Of a stretch of 64,000 nucleotides of DNA, positions 33,068 to 40,407 are shown piece by piece. Position 1 is the first letter of the stretch. Every line of letters begins with the position of its first letter. The DNA is from Acidovorax sp. YS12. GTDB lineage: Bacteria > Pseudomonadota > Gammaproteobacteria > Burkholderiales > Burkholderiaceae_C. The notes below the pieces were generated by a model. The model was not told the DNA's origin and ran no database searches. It was given only the letters and a program-made list of their open reading frames with translations. The stretch spans positions 2,681,001-2,745,000 of the forward strand of contig CP053915.1 in assembly GCA_021496925.1 (NCBI GenBank), in the 5' to 3' direction. The position numbers were made by a program, and so were the translations under genes.

Positions 33068-34003
33068 ATGAAGCACCCCCAACTGAACCGTTTCCCCCTG
33101 CGCGCCACGGCGCTGACCGCTGTTCTGCTCCCCCTCTTCCTGACTGCCTGCGGCGGCGGCTCCGGCAGCGGCGCAGACCCTGCCCCCACCGGTCCGCAAA
33201 ACATCGCCATCGAGTTCGCCGCCAAGGCCGGCAACGTGCCCGTGCAGTGCGGCAGCAAGATCGCCGGCCTGGGGACAGGGAACGTCGGCGCCGAGCTGCG
33301 CGACTTGCGCTTTTACGTGAGCAACGTGGCACTGATCAACGACAAGGGCGAAGCCGTGCCACTGACGTTGCAGGCCAACGACTGGCAAAGCAAGGAAGTG
33401 GCCCTGGTGGACCTGGAAGACGCCACGGGCACCTGCGCCGAAGCTGGCACTGCCGGCATGAACAAGCAGATCCTGGGCACCGTGCCTGGGGGCACCTACA
33501 AGGGCGTGCAGATGACCATCGGCGTGCCATCGAGCGTGAACCATTCGGACTACGCCGTGGCCGCCAAGCCCCTGGATATTCAGGCCATGGGCTGGTCATG
33601 GCAGGCGGGCCGCAAGTTCGCCAAGATCGAAATCAACCCCGACGGCGGCGTGGCACGCCCCGCCCCGGCTGCGGCGGGCAAGAGCTTCTTCGTGCACCTG
33701 GGATCGACGGGCTGCGCGGGCAATCCGGTCACCGGCGAAACCGTGAGCTGTGCCCGCTCAGACCGCATGGACTTCAAGCTCGATAGTTTCGATGCCACGA
33801 AGCAGAAAGTGGTGCTGGACATCGCGCAATTGTTCAAGGGCTCGGACGTAAGCAAGGACGAGGGCGGCGCCGTGGGCTGCATGTCGGGCGCCACTGACCC
33901 CGAGTGCCCTGCGATTTTCAACGCCCTGAAGATTGACCTTGCCTCCGGGCAGTCGGTCAGCCAGGGCGCGGGCCAAGCCGTGTTCCGCACCGAGGCGAAG
34001 TGA
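33068..34003 (+). CDS. mbnP: MbnP-family copper-binding lipoprotein
   Basis: This 311-aa protein has a lipoprotein signal (L-T-A-C, Cys28) and a Gly/Ser linker. The body belongs to the MbnP/MopE-like family, with L-R-F-Y-V-S-N-V near residue 80. The conserved G-W-S-W-Q-A-G segment is at 175-181 (Trp176, Trp178). In characterised members MbnH oxidises a tryptophan of MbnP to kynurenine, which then helps bind copper. Several cysteines (61, 123 and later pairs) may form disulfides. The stop codon overlaps the mbnH start (TGATG), the strongest sign that the two act together. It is probably outer-membrane anchored, facing the periplasm or the outside. The ATG follows AGAAGAAA. Confidence 0.85.
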   Translation: MKHPQLNRFPLRATALTAVLLPLFLTACGGGSGSGADPAPTGPQNIAIEFAAKAGNVPVQCGSKIAGLGTGNVGAELRDLRFYVSNVALINDKGEAVPLTLQANDWQSKEVALVDLEDATGTCAEAGTAGMNKQILGTVPGGTYKGVQMTIGVPSSVNHSDYAVAAKPLDIQAMGWSWQAGRKFAKIEINPDGGVARPAPAAAGKSFFVHLGSTGCAGNPVTGETVSCARSDRMDFKLDSFDATKQKVVLDIAQLFKGSDVSKDEGGAVGCMSGATDPECPAIFNALKIDLASGQSVSQGAGQAVFRTEAK

Positions 34004-35199
34004 TGCAAAGGCCCCATTCGCCCCTGCGGATGGCGGCCTGGGTTGTCGGCGCAAGCCTGGCCGGGGCCTTGGCCCTGGCCAGCTGCGGCGGAGGCGGGAC
34101 CTCCGTCAGCGACACCTCGGGCCACGGCGCCAGCTGGACCTGGAGCCTGCCATCGTTCTTCCCGACCCCCAAGGTTCCCGCAACCAACCCGATGACGGCG
34201 GAAAAGGTGGAGCTCGGCCGTTTCCTGTTCTACGACCGCCGCCTCTCGGGCAACGGTACCCAGGCCTGCGCCAGTTGCCACCTGCAGTCCAAGTCCTTCA
34301 CTGATGGCCTGCCCACGGCCATCGGCTCCACGGGCGAGTCCCACCCGCGCAACGCCCAAGGGCTGGCCAACGTGGCGTACCACGCCACGCTGACCTGGGC
34401 CAACCCGTCGCTGGTCACGCTGGAAAAGCAGATGGAAACCCCGCTGTTCGGCAATGACCCCATCGAGATGGGCGTCAACGACGCCAACAAGCAGGAGATC
34501 CTGACCCGCCTGGCAGCGGACACGGGCTATCCCGCGCGGTTTGCCAAGGCCTTTCCCGGACAAGGCGACACCATCAACTGGGCCAACGTGATCCACGCCA
34601 TCGCCGCGTTCCAGCGCAGCCTGGTCTCGGGCAACAGCAAGTACGACCAGTACCTCCGTGGCGCGGTCCGGCTCAGCGCGGGGGAGGAGCGCGGCATGAA
34701 CCTGTTTTTTGGCGAGAAGGCCGAGTGCTTTCACTGCCACAGCAGCTTCAACTTCAACGACCAGATCGTGCACGCCGGCAGCCGCCTGGTGGAAACGCCG
34801 TTTCACAACACCGGCCTCTACAACATCGGTGGCACCGGTGCCTTCCCCGAGCCCAACCGGGGGGTATTCGAGCTGACACACCTGGCCAAGGACATGGGCA
34901 TGTTCCGTGCCCCCAGCCTGCGCAATGTCGAAGTCACCGGCCCCTACATGCACGACGGCAGCATCGCCACGCTGGAAGACGTGCTGGCGTTCTACGCAGC
35001 GGGGGGGCGCAACATCACCTCGGGCCCCCACGCGGGTGACGGACGCGCCAACCCGAACAAGAACGACTTCATCACCCAGATCGACCTGAACGCCCAAGAG
35101 CAGGCCGACATCGTGGCCTTCCTCAAAACCCTGACCGACCATGAATTCCTCACCAACCCGCGCTTTGCCGACCCGTTCGCCGCACAGCAGACGCCTTGA
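34003..35199 (+). CDS. mbnH: MbnH-family di-heme peroxidase
   Basis: The 398-aa lipoprotein (lipobox A-L-A-S-C, Cys28) contains two c-type heme sites, C-A-S-C-H (89-93) and C-F-H-C-H (242-246). They are arranged as in bacterial cytochrome c peroxidase/MauG-like enzymes. MbnH in methanotrophs forms a bis-Fe(IV) state and converts a Trp of MbnP to kynurenine. The gene order mbnP then mbnH, with a 1-nt overlap, is the same here. GAGG lies 7 nt upstream of the ATG. Both heme Cys-X-X-Cys-His motifs are intact, so the protein should be active if cytochrome c maturation is present in the cell. No methanobactin biosynthesis gene is seen anywhere in the window. Confidence 0.87.
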   Translation: MQRPHSPLRMAAWVVGASLAGALALASCGGGGTSVSDTSGHGASWTWSLPSFFPTPKVPATNPMTAEKVELGRFLFYDRRLSGNGTQACASCHLQSKSFTDGLPTAIGSTGESHPRNAQGLANVAYHATLTWANPSLVTLEKQMETPLFGNDPIEMGVNDANKQEILTRLAADTGYPARFAKAFPGQGDTINWANVIHAIAAFQRSLVSGNSKYDQYLRGAVRLSAGEERGMNLFFGEKAECFHCHSSFNFNDQIVHAGSRLVETPFHNTGLYNIGGTGAFPEPNRGVFELTHLAKDMGMFRAPSLRNVEVTGPYMHDGSIATLEDVLAFYAAGGRNITSGPHAGDGRANPNKNDFITQIDLNAQEQADIVAFLKTLTDHEFLTNPRFADPFAAQQTP

Positions 35200-36421
35200 C
35201 CGCCACGCCGTGGGAGCGGCGATGGCTCTGGCGCTGGGCACCTGGTGCTGCGCCACGGCCGACGCCCACGAAATGGGGGACGGAGGCATCCCCGACACGC
35301 CGGGCCTGCGTATCGACGCTACGGCGGCCGTCGCGGCCTACCACGCGGACACCCCCGTCCCCACCCAGCGCCTGGGCGGGGTACTGGGCCTGGGAGACAC
35401 CCCCGCCGACCAGCGCGGCACCCAGTTGGAGCACGCCACACTGGGCATGGGCGTGCGCCTGCTGCCCCAAGTGGGCGCGAACGTGGCCGTAGGCTGGCAT
35501 GGCAGCGAGCCTGGCCACGTCGAGGCCGCCTGGCTGCAGGCAAGGCCGTCGGAGGACTCGCCCTTCGCCATCGGCGCCGGCCGCAACCGGGTGCCCATCG
35601 GCACCGTGCTGCGCAACGCCGGACACCTGGACCGCTACGGACAGATGCCGCTGGCCAAGCGCGCCACCTTCAATGGCGACTGGATCGAAGACGGCGTCAA
35701 CGCCGCCTGGCGCCCGCACCTCGACGGCCCACTGGCCTGGCTGGAAGCGGTGGACGTGGGGCTGTGGAAAGCGCAGCGTTTTCCCGGCAGCGCGGGGAGC
35801 GATTGGGCCCCGGTGGCGCACCTGCGCGGGGCCTGGAGCGACTGGGCCGTGGACGCCTTCTACAGCCGCCTGCGCCCCCAGGGACGCGGTGCCTACGTGC
35901 AAAGCACCACCAGCGGCCACGTCCACACCGCCCCCACGTGCGATGCCAGCCTGCGCGGCATTGCCTGCTTTGACGGCACCGTGGACCTGCTGGGCGGCAG
36001 TGCCACCTGGGCCACGCCGCTGCCCGGCGTGCAGCTCAGCGGGGCAGCGCTTTGGCGGCGCGAACGGGGGGCGCTGTACTCCCAAAACGGCGATACGCGC
36101 TACGAGGGAAAGACCCTCGGTGGGTGGCTGGAAGCCCTGTGGCAGCCCTCGGCCCGCTGGGACTTTGGCGTGCGCCAGGAATGGCTGCAAAGCACCCACG
36201 ACGTGAACGGCCCTGGCGCCTACGCCGTGGCCACCGACGCCAACTTGCTGCCCAGCACGCCGGCACGCCGCTTCACCGCCATGGCCGGCTGGCGCCCCGC
36301 GCCAGGCTGGCTGGTGGCCCTGGAGGCCGGGCACGAACGCATCGCCGACCGTGGCAACACCATCGTGGGCCTGCGCCTGGTATGGACCCCTTCTGACGCA
36401 CTCTGGAAAAGGAACTGGTAA
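35141..36421 (+). CDS. Outer-membrane beta-barrel protein of the copper cassette
   Basis: I do not recognise a named family, but the protein (426 aa from this start) looks like a porin-type beta-barrel. After a signal peptide (cut near A-D-A-H-E) it shows alternating short hydrophobic strands, many Trp/Tyr residues at girdle positions, and motifs such as L-A-K-R-A-T-F-N-G-D-W. The ATG at 35141 lies inside the 3' end of mbnH (59-nt overlap) and gives a normal basic n-region. An alternative ATG at 35222 has GGGAG 5 nt upstream but would leave a short uncharged signal. The stop codon overlaps the PCu(A)C start (TAATG). Co-translation makes a role in copper or chelate entry plausible (inference). 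Confidence 0.7.
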   Translation: MNSSPTRALPTRSPHSRRLDRHAVGAAMALALGTWCCATADAHEMGDGGIPDTPGLRIDATAAVAAYHADTPVPTQRLGGVLGLGDTPADQRGTQLEHATLGMGVRLLPQVGANVAVGWHGSEPGHVEAAWLQARPSEDSPFAIGAGRNRVPIGTVLRNAGHLDRYGQMPLAKRATFNGDWIEDGVNAAWRPHLDGPLAWLEAVDVGLWKAQRFPGSAGSDWAPVAHLRGAWSDWAVDAFYSRLRPQGRGAYVQSTTSGHVHTAPTCDASLRGIACFDGTVDLLGGSATWATPLPGVQLSGAALWRRERGALYSQNGDTRYEGKTLGGWLEALWQPSARWDFGVRQEWLQSTHDVNGPGAYAVATDANLLPSTPARRFTAMAGWRPAPGWLVALEAGHERIADRGNTIVGLRLVWTPSDALWKRNW

Positions 36422-36927
36422 TGAACAACACCCCTGTCACCCGCCGCCGCACCCTGGCAACCCTGGGCAGCACCCTGCTGGCCGCCACGCCCTGGGCCCA
36501 GGCCCACGATTTTCGCGCTGGCGACCTGGTCATCGACCACCCCTATGCCACCCCGTCGATTCCAGGCGCCGCCAACGGCGCAGCGTACTTTCGCGGCATC
36601 CGCAACCGGGGCAGCGCGCCCGACCGCCTCATCGCCGCCAGCAGCCCGGTGGCCCAGCGGGTGGAGCTGCACGAGATGGCCATGGAAGGCGGCATCATGC
36701 GCATGCGCGAAGTGGACGGCATTGCACTGCCCCCTGGGCAAACCGTCTCCATGCGCCACGGCCAGGGCTACCACCTGATGCTCATGAACCTGAAGGCCCC
36801 GCTGGCCGATGGCGAGCGTTTTGACCTCACCTTGCGTTTCGAGCGCGCAGGCGAGGTCACGGTCAAAGCTTGGGTGCAACGCCCCAGCACCAAGGCACCA
36901 ACGCACAGCCACGACCACTCGCACTGA
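36421..36927 (+). CDS. Periplasmic copper chaperone, PCu(A)C family
   Basis: This 168-aa exported protein has a twin-arginine-like signal (R-R-R-T-L-A-T-L-G, cut after A-Q-A) and the PCu(A)C copper site H-E-M (His84, Met86), Met95 and H-L-M (His118, Met120). The C-terminus is His-rich (S-H-D-H-S-H), likely a second weak metal site. PCu(A)C proteins deliver Cu(I) to the cytochrome oxidase CuA or CuB centre in the periplasm. Its ATG overlaps the barrel gene stop codon, with AAGGAA 6 nt upstream, so it closes the cassette. A hairpin terminator follows at 36978. Confidence 0.9.
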   Translation: MNNTPVTRRRTLATLGSTLLAATPWAQAHDFRAGDLVIDHPYATPSIPGAANGAAYFRGIRNRGSAPDRLIAASSPVAQRVELHEMAMEGGIMRMREVDGIALPPGQTVSMRHGQGYHLMLMNLKAPLADGERFDLTLRFERAGEVTVKAWVQRPSTKAPTHSHDHSH

Positions 36928-36944
36928 TCCGCGCCAGTTGCCAT

Positions 36945-37009
36945 ATAAAAAACCATAGCACCTAGCGCTCTCTGCATAAGGCTTGCAGCCCGAAAAGGCT
37001 GCAAGCCTT
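36945..37009. terminator. R1 copy fused to a perfect 13-bp hairpin, bidirectional terminator
   Basis: A degraded R1 core (CCATAGCACCTAGCGCTC) is followed by AAGGCTTGCAGCC and GGCTGCAAGCCTT (36978-37009), which pair over 13 bp with a CGAAAA loop. It sits between the convergent PCu(A)C and isomerase genes and ends 1 nt before the latter's stop codon. There is no T-run, so its strength is uncertain. Confidence 0.65.
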
Positions 37010-37010
37010 G

Positions 37011-37643
37011 TTACTTGGCCAAACCGTTCGGCACCTCGGCCGCCGTGTCCCACTGCGTGGCGAACCACGCATCGCCCAGCAGGCTGGCGCGCAGCATGGG
37101 CAGGCTGTCGTAGCCCCAGAACAAGCGGCCATCGGCCTCGAACGTGGGCACGCCGAACACCCCGCGCGCCGCCGCCGCGTCGGTGTTGGCGCGCAACAGC
37201 TGCCTGGCCTGCTCGGGGTCGCCGCGCAGTTGCTCGGCCAGTTCGGCGCGCAGCGCGTCCAGCCGCGCCGGGTCGAGCGCATCGTGCCCGCCCTGCCAGA
37301 CGTGGCGCAGGATGGCGCCCGCCGTGAAGCGGTTGATGCTGCCGTCCTGGCTGCATTCCAGCGCCAAGCGCAGCAGCGGCAGCGGGTGGAAGGGGTGGCG
37401 CGCGGGCATGTCCAGCCCGACCCCGGTGCTATGGCCCAGCCAGGTGGCGTGGCGATAGGTCCAGTCGCGCTTGGGCGCGATGCCCGCCGGTCCGGGGTTG
37501 CCGTGCGCCTTGAGCAGCGCCCCCAGCAACACCGGGCGGTACACCACGCGGTGGCTGATGCCTTCGAGCACCTGCGGCAACTGCGCGAATGCCAGCCAGG
37601 CGTAGGGGGAGACGAAATCGAGGTGGAAGGTGATTTCCTTCAT
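37011..37643 (-). CDS. DsbA-family 2-hydroxychromene-2-carboxylate isomerase-like protein
   Basis: The 210-aa cytoplasmic thioredoxin-fold protein of the kappa-GST/HCCA isomerase group has the active-site Ser in F-V-S-P-Y-A-W-L-A near the N-terminus and G-V-F-G-V-P-T-F (cis-Pro loop) near residue 170. Proven members isomerise 2-hydroxychromene-2-carboxylate in naphthalene degradation. No such pathway genes are here, so a general glutathione-dependent isomerase or reductase is the safer call. The ATG at 37643 has AAGGAG 7 nt upstream. An R2 repeat lies upstream, but it belongs to the neighbouring DUF1289 gene. Confidence 0.85.
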   Translation of the reverse strand: MKEITFHLDFVSPYAWLAFAQLPQVLEGISHRVVYRPVLLGALLKAHGNPGPAGIAPKRDWTYRHATWLGHSTGVGLDMPARHPFHPLPLLRLALECSQDGSINRFTAGAILRHVWQGGHDALDPARLDALRAELAEQLRGDPEQARQLLRANTDAAAARGVFGVPTFEADGRLFWGYDSLPMLRASLLGDAWFATQWDTAAEVPNGLAK

Positions 37644-37692
37644 CGCGGGGCTCCTTTCATGCCGTTTTTCCAAAGCGCAACGCACCACCCGC

Positions 37693-37838
37693 AGCCCATG
37701 CAACCGGCGCCGCCCAGGCCAGCGGACGCCGCGCAAGGGCCGCCCCGCCGCGCTGAGCATGAGTCCCCCTGCCCGCAGTGCGCAGCACTGCGAGAGCGGG
37801 GGGAAGCGGCGCAGCCGCTCAGGGGGGTGTCGTTTCAT
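37693..37838 (-). repeat. R2 structured repeat, copy 4 (downstream of the DUF1289 gene)
   Basis: In the gene direction it begins ATGAAACGACACCCCCCTGAG, whose TGA is the DUF1289 stop codon. Hairpin 2 is AGCGGC, loop GCA, GCCGCT (37805-37819). Hairpin 1 is GCAGTGC, loop GCA, GCACTGC (37775-37791), inside an outer C5/G6 stem with a wobble pair. The far end CCGGTTGCATGGGC matches the inverted terminal motif. Confidence 0.8.
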
Positions 37839-38095
37839 GCCAGTCCTTGGGGCAGCGCAATGCCCGCACGCCGCAGGGCCTGGGCCCAGATGGCGCGCCG
37901 CTCGCCGTTGCCGGCCTGGGACCAGGCGCGAATGTCGTCGAGCGTGCGAAAGCACCCCTCGCAGTGGCTGCGGTCGGCGCTCATGCGGCACACCGAGACG
38001 CAGGGCGAGGGTACGGGTTCCGTGCTTTGTGGATCGAATTGGCCTGCAGCGCTTATCTGGCAAGCGTGGGCAGCTAGCAATTTGGTAGCTTTCAT
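37835..38095 (-). CDS. DUF1289 family small protein with R1-derived N-terminus
   Basis: The 86-aa protein has the DUF1289 cysteine pattern P-S-P-C-V-S-V-C-R-M and H-C-E-G-C-F-R-T-L-D-D-I, probably a metal site of unknown function. Usual members start just before the first cysteine. Here about 22 extra residues (M-K-A-T-K-L-L-A-A-H-A-C-Q-I-S) are encoded by an R1 repeat, which also supplies the ATG. The start codon overlaps the YbaK stop codon by 4 nt. At the other end the stop codon lies in the terminal motif of an R2 repeat. Both gene ends are therefore repeat-derived. An internal Met in C-R-M is too late to be a start. Confidence 0.75.
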   Translation of the reverse strand: MKATKLLAAHACQISAAGQFDPQSTEPVPSPCVSVCRMSADRSHCEGCFRTLDDIRAWSQAGNGERRAIWAQALRRAGIALPQGLA

Positions 38096-38097
38096 GG
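38036..38097. repeat. R1 repeat forming the start of the DUF1289 gene
   Basis: The element reads GCAGCGCTTATCTGGCAAGC then GTGGGCAGCTAGCAATTTGG, the usual R1 core with a few substitutions. It lies between the ybaK stop codon and the DUF1289 domain and is translated in frame. Confidence 0.7.
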
Positions 38098-38574
38098 CGC
38101 TTGCACCACATCGGCCAGGGGCGCGCCGGTCAGCCCCTGCAGGTCCTGCGGACGCAGCTGGAACACGCCGTGCGGGTGCCCCGCCGCCGCCCAGATCCAG
38201 TCGAAGCGCAGCAGCTCGCGGTCGATCAGCGTCACCGGCGGCGTGGCATGGGCCACGGGGGAGACGCCGCCGATCGAGAAGCCGGTGCGCGCCTTGACGA
38301 AGTCGGCATCGGCGCGGCCCGTCTTGCCCACCAGGGCGTCGACCTTCTTCTCGTCCACGCGCCGGTCGCCGGAGGTGATGACAAGCACCGCCGCGTCGTC
38401 GCTCTTGCGCCGGAAGATGATGCTCTTGGCGATCTGGCCCAGCGCCACGCCGAGCGCATCGGCCGCCTGCTGCGCGGTGCGCGCGGCGCCGTCGAGCATC
38501 ACGGGGGCGTGCGGGTGGCCCGCTTCCTTCAGCGCGGCGGCCACGCGCTGGGTGCCTTCGGGTAAATCGTTCAT
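38092..38574 (-). CDS. YbaK/EbsC-type aminoacyl-tRNA deacylase
   Basis: The 160-aa protein of the YbaK/ProX editing family has the catalytic Lys in G-Q-I-A-K-S-I-I-F and the G-G-V-S-P-V-A-H substrate loop. Related enzymes hydrolyse misacylated Cys-tRNA(Pro) or Ala-tRNA(Pro) in trans; which one applies here cannot be told from sequence. It is translationally coupled to the DUF1289 gene by an ATGA overlap and is divergent from the GGDEF gene, 54 nt away. Confidence 0.88.
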   Translation of the reverse strand: MNDLPEGTQRVAAALKEAGHPHAPVMLDGAARTAQQAADALGVALGQIAKSIIFRRKSDDAAVLVITSGDRRVDEKKVDALVGKTGRADADFVKARTGFSIGGVSPVAHATPPVTLIDRELLRFDWIWAAAGHPHGVFQLRPQDLQGLTGAPLADVVQAP

Positions 38575-38628
38575 GGCAGGTTTCTGTAAAGCGGCGCGGT
38601 TACATTGTGAGTGTTCTTACTATTTTCC

Positions 38629-40344
38629 ATGAAGCTGCTTCGCATCTATCTGCTGCTGGGCCTCCTGCTGGGCCATTGGGCGGCTGCGTGGGCCGCGCCC
38701 ATCGTGCTCGACGCGCACCCGCGCGGGCTGCTGCTGTGCGAAACCGGCCAGTTGCAATGGCTCGCCGACGCCGGCGGCACGCTGACGCTGGACGACGTGC
38801 GCGCACCAGCCCAGGCCGCGCGCTTCGCGCCCGCGCCGCACCCGCAGCGCCGCGGCGGCGGCGCGCAGGCCCACTGGTTCAAGGTGGAGCTGACACAGCG
38901 CGCGGCCACCGGCGACTGGGTGCTCGCCACGCACACCACGGCGCTCAAGGACGTGCGCTTCTACGGCCCGTTCGACGCCGCCGGCCAGGCGCTGGCGCCG
39001 CCGGTGCACACCGGCCTGTCGCAGCCCTTCGCCACCCGGCCGCTGGACAGCGAGCGCTATCTGCTGCGCCTGCAACTGCCCAGCCCGGGCACCTACACCG
39101 TCTACGCCCGGCTGCTGAACGAGACGGCCGCCACGCTCGACCTGTCGGTCTGGGACACCGCCGAATACCTGCAGTGGCGCCAGCACAAGCGGCTGTTCGA
39201 CGGCATCTGCTACGGCATCCTGCTGGCGCTGCTGGTCTACAACCTGGTGCTCGCGGCCATCTTCCGCGACCCGGCCTACGGCTTCTACATCGGCCAGTGC
39301 GCGTTCGCCCTGCTGACGCTGGCCAGCTTCAACGGCCACGCGGCCCACTACCTGTGGAGCGGCTGGCCCTGGTGGTCCGAGCGCGGCAACGTGGTGCTGC
39401 CCAGCCTGTGGCTGCTCCTGGGCACGCTGTTCGCGCGCAGCTTCCTCGAAACGCGCCAGGTGCCCTGGCTGGACCGGCTGGTGCAGGCCGTCGCCGTGCT
39501 GGCGGTGGGCACGGCCCTGCTGGGCCTGGCCGGCCGCTTCGGCATGGCCCAGATGCTGAACGAGCTCCTGGCCTGCGCGGGCGCGCTGCTGGCCACGGTG
39601 GCGGCCGTGGTCACCATGTGGCGCGGCTTCGTGCCCGCGCGCTGGTACCTGGGCGGCCAGGCCCTGCTGTTCCTGTCGGTGCTGGGCGTGGTGCTGGTCA
39701 ACTGGCAGGTCATCGACGCGCCGTTCGTGCTGGCCAACGGCCTGCAGATCGGCGTGGCGGCGGAAATGGTGGTGTTCGCCATTGCCCTGAGCAGCCGCAT
39801 CAGCAGCCTGCGCGCGTCACAGGCCATGCTGCGCCTGCACGCCGAGCACCTGGCCCAGGCCGCCGCCACGGACCCGCTGACCGGCCTGGCCAACCGCACC
39901 GGCCTGGCGCAGAGCGCCACGCGCATGCTGGCCGACGGCCTTCCCCATGCGCTGATGCTGCTCGACCTGGACCGCTTCAAGCCCATCAACGACCGCTACG
40001 GGCACGACGCGGGCGACATGGTGCTGCGCGCCGTGGCCACGCGCCTGCAGGCCCAGGTGCGCGCCGCCGACGTGGTGGCCCGCCTGGGCGGCGACGAGTT
40101 CGTGATTTTGCTGGCAGACCCCTTGCCCGGGGAGCGCCTGGCGGCCCTGGCCCAGGACCTGGCCGAGGCGGTGCGGCAGCCGGTGGACTTCCAGGGCCAG
40201 GCGCTCGCCGTGGGTGTCAGCACGGGCATCGCCTGCAGCCCCCGGGATGGCCACACGCTCACGGCGCTGATGCGCAGCGCCGACCAGGCGATGTACCAGG
40301 CCAAGCAAACGCGCAGCGGGTACGCGTTTCAAACGGCCTCCTGA
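38629..40344 (+). CDS. Diguanylate cyclase with 7TMR-DISM sensor
   Basis: This 571-aa protein has a signal peptide (cut after W-A-A), a DISM type-2 extracellular domain (about 30-170), seven membrane helices (about 180-385) and a C-terminal GGDEF domain. The catalytic motif is R-L-G-G-D-E-F (Gly487-Phe491) and the product-inhibition site R-A-A-D (478-481) is intact, so it should make c-di-GMP under feedback control. The sensor layout is the same as in the histidine kinase at 18857, so both may respond to similar ligands. A TTACAT at 38609 might be a -10 hexamer. The ATG at 38629 starts a clear signal peptide; there is no strong Shine-Dalgarno. Confidence 0.9.
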   Translation: MKLLRIYLLLGLLLGHWAAAWAAPIVLDAHPRGLLLCETGQLQWLADAGGTLTLDDVRAPAQAARFAPAPHPQRRGGGAQAHWFKVELTQRAATGDWVLATHTTALKDVRFYGPFDAAGQALAPPVHTGLSQPFATRPLDSERYLLRLQLPSPGTYTVYARLLNETAATLDLSVWDTAEYLQWRQHKRLFDGICYGILLALLVYNLVLAAIFRDPAYGFYIGQCAFALLTLASFNGHAAHYLWSGWPWWSERGNVVLPSLWLLLGTLFARSFLETRQVPWLDRLVQAVAVLAVGTALLGLAGRFGMAQMLNELLACAGALLATVAAVVTMWRGFVPARWYLGGQALLFLSVLGVVLVNWQVIDAPFVLANGLQIGVAAEMVVFAIALSSRISSLRASQAMLRLHAEHLAQAAATDPLTGLANRTGLAQSATRMLADGLPHALMLLDLDRFKPINDRYGHDAGDMVLRAVATRLQAQVRAADVVARLGGDEFVILLADPLPGERLAALAQDLAEAVRQPVDFQGQALAVGVSTGIACSPRDGHTLTALMRSADQAMYQAKQTRSGYAFQTAS

Positions 40345-40407
40345 GCCGCCACGCCGCGCCGCTCCGATAGCAAAATCAGGCCCCGGCCCGCTTTACAAAC
40401 AGGAAAT

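Noticed and set aside
37011..37643. Naphthalene degradation function for the DsbA-like isomerase
   Set aside because: No aromatic pathway genes lie nearby. The family is broad, so only the fold-level call is kept.
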